From: CAVOOW01 sp963697675
Lineage (GTDB): Bacteria; Actinomycetota; Actinomycetes; JACCUZ01
DNA length: 64,000 bases
Direction of reading: 5' to 3'
Assembly (NCBI GenBank): GCA_963697675.1
Contig: CAVOOW010000008.1
Span: forward strand, 223,242 to 287,241
Positions 19,032-28,851 of the stretch are shown one piece after another. The position numbers and the translations under genes are program-made. The notes under the pieces were generated by a model. That model saw only the letters and a list, made by a program, of their open reading frames with translations, did not search any database and was not told where the DNA came from. The first letter of the stretch is position 1. The number at the start of each line of letters is the position of its first letter.

Positions 19032-19686
19032 GTGACCCTGGGATCGTTCTCGCAGAGGACAACCTGCTTGCTCGCGAGGGGCTGCGCAGCCTGCTCGCAA
19101 GCGATCCGAGCTCGAGCTGCTCGCGGTCTGCGAGGACTATGACGGGCTGATGGCGGCCGTCGACGAGCACGGTCCCGACGTCGTGCTCACCGACATCCGG
19201 ATGCCCCCCACGTTCACCGACGAGGGCGTCCGCGCGGCCAACCTGATCCGCGGGTCGCATCCGACGACGGGAGTGGTCGTCATCAGCCAGTACGACGACC
19301 CGGAGTTTGCGCTGGCCCTGCTCGACGAGGGCTCCCAGGGGCGGGCCTACCTGCTCAAGGAACGGATGTCCGACCCCGGCCAGCTGATCGATGCCATCCG
19401 CGCAGTCGCCGAGGGTGGCTCGAGCATCGATCCGAAGATCGTCGACGCGCTCGTCCGCAACCGCACGAGGAACTCCCCCGTCTCGAGCCTGACCCCTCGC
19501 GAGCGCGAAGTGCTCGCCGAGATGGCGACAGGCAAGGACAACAACGCCATCGCTGCTGCTCTGGTGCTCACGGTGCGTGCCGTCGAGAAACACATCAACG
19601 GCATCTTCAGCAAGCTCGGTCTCGCCCAGGAGGCCGAGGTGCACAAGCGCGTCAAGGCGGTCCTGGTCTACCTCGCCGCGGAGTGA
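19032..19686 (+). CDS. NarL/FixJ-family response regulator (two frameshifts)
   Basis: With one base restored near 19044 and one G near 19106 (CCGAGCTC to CCGGAGCTC) the gene gives exactly 218 residues. The receiver domain has the acidic pair in VLAEDN and the phospho-acceptor Asp in VVLTDIRMPP. A switch Lys lies in YLLKERM. The C-terminal LuxR-type HTH is LTPREREVLAEMATG, then TVRAVEKHINGIFSKLGL. The GTG at 19032 is the likely start. It is divergent from the histidine kinase at 16838-18930 with a shared promoter region of about 100 bases. Confidence 0.85.
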
Positions 19687-19863
19687 CGCCCATCACCCTC
19701 CACCCCCTTGGCAGCGCGCTCGATGGTGATGCCAGCACCACCGCCACCGTTGTGACGGCACCGCGACGAGGACACCGGTCGACACTCTCGATGCAGGACA
19801 CGTTTCGGAAGACCGTGGGATGACCGCCGAAAGCCGGCGCGACACCGCTCAGGAGAACCCGAC

Positions 19864-21526
19864 ATGCGTCCCACCCGACACCGCCGTCACCTCGTGTTCG
19901 GCGCCGCCACCGTGCTGACCATCCTGGCCGTAGTGGCCGGCGCCGTGTTCACCAGCGGAGCCGAGGCTGGCACCCGGGCCGGCAACTCGCTCGCCGCGTC
20001 CACGACCACCGTCACGCCGAAGCTCGACTGGAGCGACTGCGGCGACGGTTTGCAGTGCGCCACGGCGCGCGTCCCGCTCGACTACGACAAGCCTCTCGGA
20101 AAGAACATCTCGCTGGCCGTCATCCGGCGTCTGGCGACCGACCACAAGCACCGGATCGGCTCGCTTTTCGTGAACAACGGCGGCCCTGGCAACTCCGTGC
20201 TCGACTTCGTCCGCGGCGATGCCACACAGGTGCTCAGCTCAGAGGTGCAGGCCCGCTTCGACGTCATCGGCTTCGACCCTCGCGGGGTGGGCCAGAGCAC
20301 GCCGGTTCAGTGCTTTGCCAACCTCGACCAACAAGGAGCGTTCTTCGGGTCACGACCCGCATTGCCCGTCAACGCAGACGAAGTGCGTGTCTTCACGAAG
20401 GGTTCGAGCGCGATCGGCCGGCTCTGCCGCAAACACAACGGTGACCTGCTCGACCACCTCTCGACGGCCAATGTGGCTCGCGACATGGACCTGCTCCGTC
20501 AGGCCGTCGGCGACGAGCAGCTGACCTTCGCCGGTTACTCCTATGGCGGCTTGCTCGGCATCACCTACGCCAACCTGTTCCCCGATCGAGTCCGGGCACT
20601 TGTGCTCGACGGCACCCCCGATCCGGTGGAATGGACCAGGAGCAATGGTGCCGCCGAGACGGTGCCCTTCTCCGTGCGACTCGGCAGCGCCGACGCAACG
20701 TCGAAGGCGCTCGGCTTCTTCCTCGACAGCTGCCAGGCGGCCGACGAGGGTTGCGCCTTTGCGTCGCCCAACACCCGGGCCAAGTTCGACACGCTCCTCG
20801 CCCGACTGCTCGAGAAGCCGGTGTCGCTCGAGACGCCGGACGGATCGCTCGCGGTCTCGTACAGCTTCCTGGTGGACGGGCTCCGCGGCGGACTCACCTT
20901 CCCGCCGATCTGGTCCGAGCTCGCCGGCGACCTCGAGGCGGTCTGGCAGGCCACCGAGGCGCCAAGCGCGGGTGCTGGCGTCCGATACCGGCGCGATCGT
21001 CGCGCGGTCGACTCACGCTCCCGCCACGTCTCGCCTTCGCGAGATGCCCCAGGACGCGATTGACGGCTACGACAACTCCACCGAAGCGCTGCTCGCGATC
21101 GCGTGTTCGGAGACCACAAACCCGGACGACCCGAAGGCGTGGCCGAAGCTGGCCGCCGACGCCGATGCAAAAGCCCCGTACTTCGGGGCCGACTGGACCT
21201 ACCTCGTCCAGCCGTGCGCGACCTGGCCGGCGCGGGACCACGACCGCTACACGGGTCGGTACACGGCGAAGACAGCCAACCCGCTGCTCTTCGTCGCCTC
21301 CCGCTTCGATGCTGCGAGCAGCTTCGAGCACACCCGGAAGCTGGTGGCCGGCATCCCCGGGGCCCGGCTCCTCACCCTCGAGGGCGCCGGTCACCCGGCC
21401 TCGTTCATCCCTGACCGGTGCATCGAGGACAGCATCGCCGCGTATCTGATCGACCAGGAGAGCCCGGCGCCCGGCGCCGTCTGCCGGCCCGACCTCCAGC
21501 CCTTCGAGTCGGGTAACCAACCCTGA
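19864..21526 (+). CDS. secreted S33-family alpha/beta hydrolase (TAP-like; one frameshift)
   Basis: A 553-residue exported hydrolase after repair. The Sec signal ends near residue 35 (VFTSGAEA), followed by a typical CGDGLQCATARVPLDYDKP entry. The oxyanion region is FVNNGGPGNS, the DPRGVGQS loop is present and the nucleophile Ser sits in AGYSYGGLLG. The C-terminal TAP-like domain supplies the Asp (SRFDAASSF) and His (GAGHPASF). Removing one base near 20975 joins the two frames and gives a whole codon count. Relatives include tripeptidyl aminopeptidases and secreted proteinases of Streptomyces and mycobacteria. The substrate is a peptide or ester but is not deducible. It stands alone, about 180 bases after the response regulator. 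Confidence 0.85.
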
Positions 21527-21792
21527 CGCCATGTCGTGACCGCGAGGTCCCGACCGCCGCCTCTGGTGATCCCGGTTCCGCCGTGATCCACGAGAGGCGG
21601 CCATGGCACGGTCACCGCTGAACACGGCTGGACGTGCAGCTCACCAGTCCTTTGCGCGGCATAGCGCTCTTGACTTGAGGTAGCAACGAGCCTCGCGTCT
21701 ACCCCTCCGGGCTGTGGTCCTGGCTCCGAGAGCGAACCCCCGGTCGTCTCTCGACATCGGGAAGAAGTTGGCCCTACGGTCGTTGGCAGTCC

Positions 21793-22050
21793 ATGCGAGG
21801 GATGTGGTCGCAGATGCGCAGTCTGCTGAGCCGGTTCAGTGACTGGGTCGTGGTTCATCCGGTCTTGTGGGGCGTGGGCTCGGGAGTCGTGCTCGTGCTA
21901 CTCGGCTTTGCCCTCAATCTGCCACCGATCGTGGTCATTGCTGCCGGAGCCGCCATCGGCGTGCTGAACATCCTTCATGCGAAGAGACGGGGCTACTGCC
22001 CACTTCCGGCAGAGCCGGGTTCTCACCCGGGACGAGCGGAGGCCGAGTAA
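21793..22050 (+). CDS. small two-helix membrane protein
   Basis: An 85-residue protein with two closely spaced hydrophobic helices (VLWGVGSGVVLVLLGFAL and PIVVIAAGAAIGVLNIL) joined by a short NLP turn, then a basic cytoplasmic tail with one cysteine. No enzyme motif is visible. Such small actinobacterial membrane proteins are usually unannotated. Its 3' end overlaps the 3' end of the convergent Nudix gene by about 28 bases. Confidence 0.5.
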   Translation: MRGMWSQMRSLLSRFSDWVVVHPVLWGVGSGVVLVLLGFALNLPPIVVIAAGAAIGVLNILHAKRRGYCPLPAEPGSHPGRAEAE

Positions 22051-22736
22051 CCGTTCCGGGAATGCAGCGACGACTGACCCATATCTGCCGATCTGGGCCC
22101 CATCGGCATGACGCAGCCGTCGGCTGGATGGATGATCGTGCCCGACTGGGTGAGCAATGAGCAGGTCTCGATGGCGATGACCCGATCCGTCCAGCATGCG
22201 CTAGGCCGGTCTGGGACGACAAGGTCGTCGACGCCGATGCCGCCATGGGGCCCTACCCCAGCTACGGAACGGCCCTCCTCGAGATAGCGCATCCGTTTGG
22301 ACTCGCACGCGGCGCGAACCCGACGGCGGACCGGCCCGCTGAGCAGAGGCAGCGCCGCCTTGAGCGGCAGCACTCGACTCTCGGCGATCTCCTCCGGCTG
22401 GACAACCACCGTGCCCAAAACGGCGTCGTCGAAGACACCACAGTCGAAGAGGAACCGCACGCCACCAGGACGGCCGGGCCTGGGGCGCAGGAAGTCCACG
22501 CAGACCAGCCGGCCAGCGGCGACGTCAAGGCCGCACTCCTCCATGGTCTCGCGACGACACGCCTCCCAGGGAGACTCGCCAAACTCGACAACTCCGCCCG
22601 GGATCGTCCAACCACCCTTGTACGTCGGCTTCAGGATCAGCAATCGGCCCTTACGGCCACGCACCAGGGCTCCGGCAGAGGCTGGGATGGTCGAGGCTAC
22701 GACCGGCAGCTGTGATTCGGCGTCATCGTCGCGCAT
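22023..22736 (-). CDS. Nudix hydrolase
   Basis: A 237-residue frame with a complete Nudix box beginning GGVVEFGESPWEACRRE and followed by TMEECGL, about 45 residues in. It is preceded by a strand reading LLILKPTYKGGWTIPGG and followed by a normal Nudix fold to about residue 155 (MRYLEEGR). The remaining 80 residues look non-homologous and low in structure, so the true stop may have been lost by an indel near 22250. Nudix enzymes hydrolyse nucleoside diphosphates linked to another moiety; specificity is not readable here. Confidence 0.8.
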   Translation of the reverse strand: MRDDDAESQLPVVASTIPASAGALVRGRKGRLLILKPTYKGGWTIPGGVVEFGESPWEACRRETMEECGLDVAAGRLVCVDFLRPRPGRPGGVRFLFDCGVFDDAVLGTVVVQPEEIAESRVLPLKAALPLLSGPVRRRVRAACESKRMRYLEEGRSVAGVGPHGGIGVDDLVVPDRPSACWTDRVIAIETCSLLTQSGTIIHPADGCVMPMGPRSADMGQSSLHSRNGYSASARPG

Positions 22737-22890
22737 AGGTATCAGGCTAGGTGCCTCCGGTGGCGAGGCTGCCTAGCCGGACGTGTCCTCCACGTCGTCG
22801 AGTTCGGCCGGGTGGCTGCCTGGACCCGTCCGGTGGCCCGAGCTTGCGCAAGATGTGCGTGAGTGCAAGGGCATGCACTGTCCAACTGAC

Positions 22891-24468
22891 CTACGTGGGG
22901 ATCGATGTGCCTCGGAGCGCTGCCTCTGCTTCTTCGAGAAGGATTCGCTGAGCGCGCTGATAGGTGGCATCAGCTTGTGCTGGGCTGTCAGCGACGGCGG
23001 TCAGGCCGACCCGACCGTGTTCGGTGAGACAGCTGATCATGTGGAAGACCACCCCTGTCTGCCGGGCTTGGTCGAAGTGCAAGGCGTGTCGCGCGACGAT
23101 GTCGAACAGGTCGTCGATGCTCAGGGCGCGAAGCATCGGTGACTCGAGGTGATCGGTTGCAACGAGGTGCTTCTCCCGGCCCGCGGGGGTCAAGAACAGT
23201 CCGGTCGCGACGTCGTAGCGGCCGTCTGTCAGGAACTGCAGCGTGAGGAACGGGTGCGTGGTGCCGCCCTTGCGCAGGTTGATTTCGATCGCGTACGGCG
23301 TCCATGCACCCGCGGCGTCCTTGACCACGACGAAATCGAGGGCGAAGCGCCCGAGGACGCCCTCCCGGGCCAGCCGTTCCCCGACGATCATCGCCTCGCT
23401 GCTGATCGCCTTCGCGTAGGCGAAGTCCGCCGGGAAGCGGCAGCCGAGGTAACTCTGACCGCTTGGCCCACCGAGCAACTGGTCGTGGGTCGAGAGCAGT
23501 TCGACTTTGCGGCTTCCCGGGATGACCCGCATCTGCACGCTAGGGCTGCGCAGCTCGGTGCCGGAGATGAGTTCCTCGACGATGCCGCCGCGCTCCACGA
23601 GCTTCGCTGCATACGCGTCGAAAGGCACGTCCGGACTCTCGAAGGTCATCGAGCGAATACGCTTACCGATCGCATCACGCTCGTCCGCGCCTCCGGGGGG
23701 CGGCAGTCCACTCAGGTCGACCATCGCGTTTCCCTCGCCGGAGACGCCCTCGTTGAGTTTCACGATCACCGACTGCACGCTCGATCGTTGCGCGCGAAGC
23801 CGCATCGTCGCGTCCAACACATCGTCCATCGTGTGCAGGTCCTCGAGGCCGATCGGGTGCCGTACACCCTCTTCGGCGAACAGTCGCCGGCACCCGGTCT
23901 TGGTGCCGAGCTCGAACAGGCGCGGATCGGCGCCGTACATCGGGATGCCAAGAGCAATCGCGAGATCGCGTTCCAGCGCTGTCGTGTTGTAGGGCACGAG
24001 ATGCGATCGAGTGCGGTCGGGGATGAGGTCGCCGATCCGGCGCAGCATCCGCGGCCGGGCCAGTATCTTCTCGCTGAGAGCGCCGGGCGAGGAATCGTTC
24101 ACCGAGACGAGCGAGAGTCGCGCCCGGGCGTGACTCGGGATGATGCCAGGCAGCAACGCCAGGTAATACTCGACGATCGTGGGTGCTATCGGCATCGAGG
24201 TGACGTACACCATGCGTAACCGCGGTTCGCGCAATAGCAGCAGTAGAAACAGGAATCGTTCCTCCATGGCCTGGCTCATGGACCCGCTGCGTTCAGTGAC
24301 CTTGTCGAGGGTCACCGACGGCACCACCACGACCGACTCGCCCTCCTCGTTGAGCCGCATCCGTTCCCACACCCGCGGCATGCGCTGCTGCAACCGGTCG
24401 AATTGTGCGTAGCGCTGATCCTCGTCCAGGTCGGACAGAGTGACACTGCCGAGCGTGTCGGCGGTCAT
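22891..24468 (-). CDS. PGM1-like ATP-grasp peptide ligase
   Basis: A 525-residue protein of the family related to PGM1, the pheganomycin peptide ligase. The order is a helical start, a pre-ATP-grasp Rossmann-like region (VYVTSMPIAPTIVEYYLALLPG), an ATP-grasp core with the nucleotide-binding lysine/glycine loop VIVKLNEGVSGEGNA, and the metal-binding YAIEINLRKGG near the end of the core. A C-terminal PGM1-type domain carries VVFHMISCLTEHGRVGLTAVADS. PGM1 joins a small N-capped substrate to peptides; the acceptor here is unknown. It is the last of four coupled genes: its ATG overlaps the stop of the receiver-cyclase. The operon suggests that ligase output is under phosphorelay and cyclic-nucleotide control, which is inference. 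Confidence 0.82.
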   Translation of the reverse strand: MTADTLGSVTLSDLDEDQRYAQFDRLQQRMPRVWERMRLNEEGESVVVVPSVTLDKVTERSGSMSQAMEERFLFLLLLLREPRLRMVYVTSMPIAPTIVEYYLALLPGIIPSHARARLSLVSVNDSSPGALSEKILARPRMLRRIGDLIPDRTRSHLVPYNTTALERDLAIALGIPMYGADPRLFELGTKTGCRRLFAEEGVRHPIGLEDLHTMDDVLDATMRLRAQRSSVQSVIVKLNEGVSGEGNAMVDLSGLPPPGGADERDAIGKRIRSMTFESPDVPFDAYAAKLVERGGIVEELISGTELRSPSVQMRVIPGSRKVELLSTHDQLLGGPSGQSYLGCRFPADFAYAKAISSEAMIVGERLAREGVLGRFALDFVVVKDAAGAWTPYAIEINLRKGGTTHPFLTLQFLTDGRYDVATGLFLTPAGREKHLVATDHLESPMLRALSIDDLFDIVARHALHFDQARQTGVVFHMISCLTEHGRVGLTAVADSPAQADATYQRAQRILLEEAEAALRGTSIPT

Positions 24469-25592
24469 GACGTGGTCCGGGCAGCGTCCAGCCCCTTGAT
24501 GTCGTAGACACTGACGGGCCGTATGAACCCGCGCAACGTGATCTCGCCCAGCGAATCACTGACCAGATAGTCCTCCGCGGCGCCGTGCACCCGCTGCGTC
24601 ACCAGGATCTGATCCGCCGTCGCTACTGAGCACAACCGGGACGCGAGGTTCGTGACGCTGCCGATCGCCGCGTAGTCATAGCGGCCTTCGAAACCGATCC
24701 GGCCCATCGTGGCGAAGCCCTGGGCGATGCCCACCGAGAAGCCGAGGTCATGGCCACGACGCCGCCACTCCGCCGAGAGATCCTGGATGCGGCTGCGCAT
24801 CGCGACAGCCATCCGGATGGCGCGCAGCGCAGGATCGTCACATGGCAGCGGATCGTTGAAGAAGACCATCAGGCCATCGCCTGCAAACTGCTCGAGGGTT
24901 CCTTCGAAGCGGTGGATGAGGTCGCCGAGGGCGGCGTAGTACTCGCTCAGCACCGTCATGACCTCTTCGGGTTCCGAGGTCTCGGCGAAGGCGGTGAAGC
25001 GCCGCAGGTCGCAGAACACGACGACGATCTCGCGTCGGTGGCTCTCGAGGAACGACTCGTCGCCGGAGTCGACAACCATCTCGACCAGCTGCGGTGCGAG
25101 GAAGCGGCGCAACCGGTTGACCCGGTCCAGCTCCTGGACCTGGGCTTGCACGCGCTCCTCGAGCTCGCGGTTCCATGCCTGCAGCTCGGCCGTCTGCGCC
25201 TCGATGGTGTCGTGGTAGCGCTTGACCCTGATCAGCGACTGGACACGCGCGAGCAACTCTGATTGGTCGAACGGCTTTGTCACGAAGTCGTCGGCACCGG
25301 CTTCGATCGCGCGCAGCTTCTCCTGTTCCCCGCTTGCGGTGATCATCACGACGGGCAGGAACGCGGTCGCGGGGTCCTGCCGGATCCGCCGGCAGACCTC
25401 GTACCCGTCCATGTCCGGCATCAAGATGTCGAGCAGCACGATGTCGGGCGGCTCCTCGCGCATGGTCGCCAACGCGTCCTCGCCGGAGTTCACTCCGACC
25501 ACCTTGAACCCCCGCGGACTGAGCACCGCGTCGAGCAGCCGCACGTTCTGGGGCAGGTCGTCGACAACGAGAACAATCGGGTCGTCGCTCAC
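24465..25592 (-). CDS. response regulator with class III nucleotide cyclase output
   Basis: A 375-residue protein. The receiver domain (residues 1-125) has the acidic pair VVDD and phospho-acceptor Asp55 in IVLLDILMPD. A coiled-coil linker (about 130-160) reads TAELQAWNRELEERVQAQVQELD. The class III adenylate/guanylate cyclase domain (about 185-360) has both metal Asp residues, in VVVFCDLRRF and in GDGLMVFF, plus the DYAAIGSVTNLASRL substrate-binding and transition-state segment. All catalytic residues I can check are present. Start and stop codons overlap both neighbours (ATGA). It should turn phosphorelay input into cyclic nucleotide. Confidence 0.9.
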   Translation of the reverse strand: MSDDPIVLVVDDLPQNVRLLDAVLSPRGFKVVGVNSGEDALATMREEPPDIVLLDILMPDMDGYEVCRRIRQDPATAFLPVVMITASGEQEKLRAIEAGADDFVTKPFDQSELLARVQSLIRVKRYHDTIEAQTAELQAWNRELEERVQAQVQELDRVNRLRRFLAPQLVEMVVDSGDESFLESHRREIVVVFCDLRRFTAFAETSEPEEVMTVLSEYYAALGDLIHRFEGTLEQFAGDGLMVFFNDPLPCDDPALRAIRMAVAMRSRIQDLSAEWRRRGHDLGFSVGIAQGFATMGRIGFEGRYDYAAIGSVTNLASRLCSVATADQILVTQRVHGAAEDYLVSDSLGEITLRGFIRPVSVYDIKGLDAARTTS

Positions 25593-25975
25593 GGCGACAC
25601 CTCCTTGGACGGCAGGAAACTACGCACCTGCGCCGGGAGCGCTTGCACGCTGATCGGTTTCTCGAGGTAACCGTCGAAGCCGGCGTTCAGCGCGCGCTCG
25701 CGGTCGTCCTTCATCGCGAAGGCGGTCACGGCCACGACCGGCACCGACCTGGTGCGCGGGGAGTCGCGGAGCTGGCGCAGCGCCTCGGTCCCGTCCATAC
25801 CCGGCAGCTGGAGGTCCATCAGGACCAGGTCCGGCGGACGCTCGATGGCCATCGCGACACCCTGCTCTGCAGAACTGGCTGCGACCACGTCGAACCCGGC
25901 GAACTGCAGCACGTCCCGCACCAGCTTCAGGTTCTTCTCGTTGTCCTCCACCACGAGAATCGTCTCTGCGCTCAT
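25589..25975 (-). CDS. single-domain response regulator (DivK/CheY-like)
   Basis: A 128-residue stand-alone receiver with acidic pair VVEDN, phospho-acceptor Asp54 in LVLMDLQLPGMDG, the switch Thr in VVAVTAFAM and the conserved Lys in YLEKPIS. There is no output domain. Between a hybrid kinase and a receiver-cyclase in one coupled operon, it is best read as a shuttle or a phosphate sink in the relay. Both ends overlap neighbouring genes by ATGA. Confidence 0.9.
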   Translation of the reverse strand: MSAETILVVEDNEKNLKLVRDVLQFAGFDVVAASSAEQGVAMAIERPPDLVLMDLQLPGMDGTEALRQLRDSPRTRSVPVVAVTAFAMKDDRERALNAGFDGYLEKPISVQALPAQVRSFLPSKEVSP

Positions 25976-28242
25976 GGCGCGTCGGTCCTCGCGTGGTGCT
26001 GGTCCTCGACTCCGGCCGGAAGAGCGCCGACGCGGCGCAGGGCCTCGATCACATCCTCACGACCAACCGGCTTGACGAGGAACTCGGCGGCGCCCAGCGC
26101 CAGTGCCTGGGCGCGCTCGTCGAGAATCGTGACGACCACAACCGGGGAGGACGCCGTCGCAGGGTCGGCCTTGAGCGCCTCGAGGACGCCCCAGCCGTCC
26201 ATGCCGGGGAGCCGGATGTCCAATACCACGGCCGCCGGGCGGTGTCGCCTGACCGCAGCCAGTCCTTCGACGCCGTCCCGGGCGGCCACGGTCTGGACTC
26301 CCGCGCCCTCGAGGAACAGGGAGATCAGGTCGAGCGAGCGACGGTCGTCCTCGACGACAACCACCACCGGGCCTGCACCCGTGGCGTGGAAGGCCTCCTC
26401 GGTCTTTCTCACCGTCTCCCGGTCGGGGACGGAGAAGCCGAACGTGCTGCCCGCCCCGACTTCGCTGTCGAGCCACATCCGGCCGCCGAACAGCTCGACA
26501 ATGCGTCGGCAGAGTGTCAGCCCCAGGCCTGTCCCCTCGCCCTGACCGCGAGTCCGGCCGGCCTGCTGGAAGGACTCGAAGATGCGCTCCCGGTCCTCGG
26601 GCGCGACGCCGATCCCGTTGTCGGTGACGGTGACCCGCAGTTCGCCGTCCTCGCGCACCGCGCGCACCGACACGCGGCCTCCATCCTCGCTGAACTTCAC
26701 CGCGTTGGACAGGAGGTTGAGCACGACCTGCTTGAAGCGCAGCTCGTCGGTCTCGATGTCGCCGACGGCCGGGTCGACATCGAGGTCGAGCGTGATGGCG
26801 TGCGTGGCGGCTCGTTCGCGGACCATCGCGAGGCCATACTCGAGCGCCCCTTGGACTGAGAACGTCGACGGCTCGAGCTCCATGCGGCCGGCTTCTACCT
26901 TCGAGAGGTCCAGGATGTCGTTGAGCAGCTCCAGCAGATGCCGGCCCGACCCGAGGATGTCGCGTAGGTAGTCCTCCTGGCGGTCGTTGATGTCGCCGAA
27001 CATGCGCTGCAGCAGGACCTCGGAGAACCCGATCACCGCATTGAGTGGCGTCCGCAGCTCGTGGGACATGCTGGCCAAGAACTCCGACTTGTGCCTGCTC
27101 GCGACCTGTAGCTCACCTGTCTTGTGCTCCAGCTCGCTGAACAGCCGCGCGTTGACGATCGCCAGCGCCGACTGGCTGGCAAAGGTTTGAAGCAGCTCGG
27201 CGATGTCCTGGGAGAAGTCACCCGCCGTACGACGACGGACGACCAGCGCGCCAACGATCACACCCTCGTGCAGCATCGGCGCGGCGAGCACTGACCGCCA
27301 CCCAGCTTCGTGCAGCCGTTGCAGGTGCGGATCGAGCACGGCGCCTTCGAGGTCGGGCACGCTGGACGGCTGACCCGCGATGCAGGCACGACCGACCAGC
27401 GTGCCGTCCAGCGATATGCGGGTGTTCTGAAGTGCTTCGAGCAACTCGGGACTGGTGCCGACTGCCGCCAGGATGTGGAACGCGCGCAACTCGTCGTCGT
27501 ATTCGAGCAGCGATCCGCCATCGGTATCCGTCAGCTGCACCAAGTGCGTGACGATCGTCGTCAGCACCTCGTCAAGGTCGAGGCTCGAGCTGACCGCCTG
27601 ACCGATCTCCCGCAGCGCCTCGAGTTGCTCGACCTTGTCCGCGAGCTCCGTGGTGCGGCTTTGCAGAGCCCGCACCAGGTCGACGTTGCGGATGGCGATC
27701 GCGGCCTGCGCGGCGAACGTCGTGACAAGCTCGATCGCACGCTCACTGAAAGCATCGACCTCACTGCGCCACAGCGAGAGCACGCCGACGACTTCGTCCT
27801 CGATCAGCATCGGCACACCGAGCGTCGTCCGGAAGCCGCCGACTCGTTGTACGTCGGGCCGGCCGTATTCCGGGTCGGCGAGCACGTCAGGAATCTGCTG
27901 TGCCCGCCCATCGAGCGCCACTCGTCCGGCGAGAGTAGCCCGGTCGGCGACGATCGGATGTTGTGCCATGTAGTCGCGGTAGTCATCGGAGACGCCCGTC
28001 GCGACCGACACGCGGAACGTGCCGTGCTCGAGAAGGTAGATCTGCGCCGAGTCGGCCCGGCACAGCCGCCGGGCACTCTCGACGACGATGCCGAGCACTG
28101 CCTCGAGGTCTGAGGCCGACGTGCCAATCGCCGTCAGAATCTGACCCGTCGCGACGAGCTGCTCGCGAGCCTCGTCGAGATCCCCCTGCCGTCGGGTCAG
28201 ATCGTCCCCAGCATCGTCGGTCACCGTCCGGTCGCTCGGCAC
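25972..28242 (-). CDS. hybrid sensor histidine kinase, GAF-GAF-HisKA-HATPase-REC
   Basis: A 756-residue cytoplasmic kinase with no membrane helix. GAF 1 covers about residues 45-185 and GAF 2 about 205-365. HisKA has phospho-His394 in SMSHELRTPLNAV. The HATPase has N-box NLLSNAVKFS, G1 VTDNGIGV and G2 GEGTGLGLTL. A C-terminal receiver (about 635-745) has its Asp in VVLDIRLPGMDG. Two GAF domains suggest sensing of a small intracellular molecule, light-absorbing bilin or redox state; no diagnostic ligand residue is visible. It leads a four-gene operon of overlapping genes. No promoter was confidently identified in the 600 bases upstream. Confidence 0.92.
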   Translation of the reverse strand: MPSDRTVTDDAGDDLTRRQGDLDEAREQLVATGQILTAIGTSASDLEAVLGIVVESARRLCRADSAQIYLLEHGTFRVSVATGVSDDYRDYMAQHPIVADRATLAGRVALDGRAQQIPDVLADPEYGRPDVQRVGGFRTTLGVPMLIEDEVVGVLSLWRSEVDAFSERAIELVTTFAAQAAIAIRNVDLVRALQSRTTELADKVEQLEALREIGQAVSSSLDLDEVLTTIVTHLVQLTDTDGGSLLEYDDELRAFHILAAVGTSPELLEALQNTRISLDGTLVGRACIAGQPSSVPDLEGAVLDPHLQRLHEAGWRSVLAAPMLHEGVIVGALVVRRRTAGDFSQDIAELLQTFASQSALAIVNARLFSELEHKTGELQVASRHKSEFLASMSHELRTPLNAVIGFSEVLLQRMFGDINDRQEDYLRDILGSGRHLLELLNDILDLSKVEAGRMELEPSTFSVQGALEYGLAMVRERAATHAITLDLDVDPAVGDIETDELRFKQVVLNLLSNAVKFSEDGGRVSVRAVREDGELRVTVTDNGIGVAPEDRERIFESFQQAGRTRGQGEGTGLGLTLCRRIVELFGGRMWLDSEVGAGSTFGFSVPDRETVRKTEEAFHATGAGPVVVVVEDDRRSLDLISLFLEGAGVQTVAARDGVEGLAAVRRHRPAAVVLDIRLPGMDGWGVLEALKADPATASSPVVVVTILDERAQALALGAAEFLVKPVGREDVIEALRRVGALPAGVEDQHHARTDAP

Positions 28243-28851
28243 GAAACCTCCTGTACCCGACGAGGTGGCTGCCTGCCTGGAGTTGGTCGCCCCGTAGGCG
28301 CCAGGTCCGTCACCGCGCTCACCGCGAGTCTGCCCGTCGCCGCAAGATGCGACAACGGCCCGTACGGATCATCTACGGCCGGCGCAGCGCGGCTGTTCGG
28401 AGGCGACCCATGCGGACAGGTGCGTACACCAACGAAAGAGGCCCGGTCCGAATTGTCCGAACCGAGCCTCTGACCTGCACTTTCCTGGTAGCCGGGGGTG
28501 TGCCTGGCCCCGCGCACCTTGGCGGATGGCTCATGGTGAGCGCCGCTCAGTCAGCCCGTTACGCACCTGGTCACGGCCCATATCCATTGGCTCATCCGCG
28601 CCGTCCATCGACAATAACGACGAGTAATGCGCGCGCCTTAGCGCACCGTCAGGACCACATCCAGAGCCTAAGCGATCAGTGCGTGCGGACTCGATGATCT
28701 TGAATCGGCGACGTGATGTTCCGCCGCTCCGGTTCAAGTCCGTGTTCGTCTGTCCGACGACCTGGTTATGGCCGACGCGTCGCGGCTGACACGCGCCGTT
28801 GGCGGCACGACATGACCCGACGGGGACCTTCGAACCGCAGTACGGTGCGGG
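28243..28851. other. intergenic region with terminator and tRNA-end-like sequence
   Basis: Roughly 600 bases without a supportable gene. It contains a strong hairpin on the minus strand (28437-28471). Next to this is a minus-strand stretch ending in GGCTACCA (28485-28492) that looks like the 3' end of a tRNA, although no matching tRNA body follows. Further right, around 28730, is a lone GGTTCAAGTCC that resembles a T-loop but cannot be folded into a tRNA. The promoter of the hybrid-kinase operon should lie at the left end. Confidence 0.4.
28429..28471 (-). terminator. Rho-independent terminator, minus-strand transcript
   Basis: A long stem (28437-28450 with 28458-28471) is fully paired in the minus-strand transcript if two G-U pairs are allowed. 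In the plus-strand transcript the same positions would be C-A mismatches, which fixes the strand. It is followed on the minus strand by TTTCGTTGG. It could end transcripts from the PepSY fragment or from a tRNA gene that is no longer complete, and it insulates the hybrid-kinase operon. Confidence 0.6.

Noticed and set aside
17359..19644. Open frame of 761 codons on the minus strand across the kinase and the response regulator
   Set aside because: It is antisense to the response regulator and an off-frame of the kinase. Only short stretches match the kinase, which is explained by indels.
28660..28760. Possible tRNA around GGTTCAAGTCC at 28732
   Set aside because: The T-stem does not pair, no D- or anticodon arm of proper length can be drawn and no acceptor stem matches.
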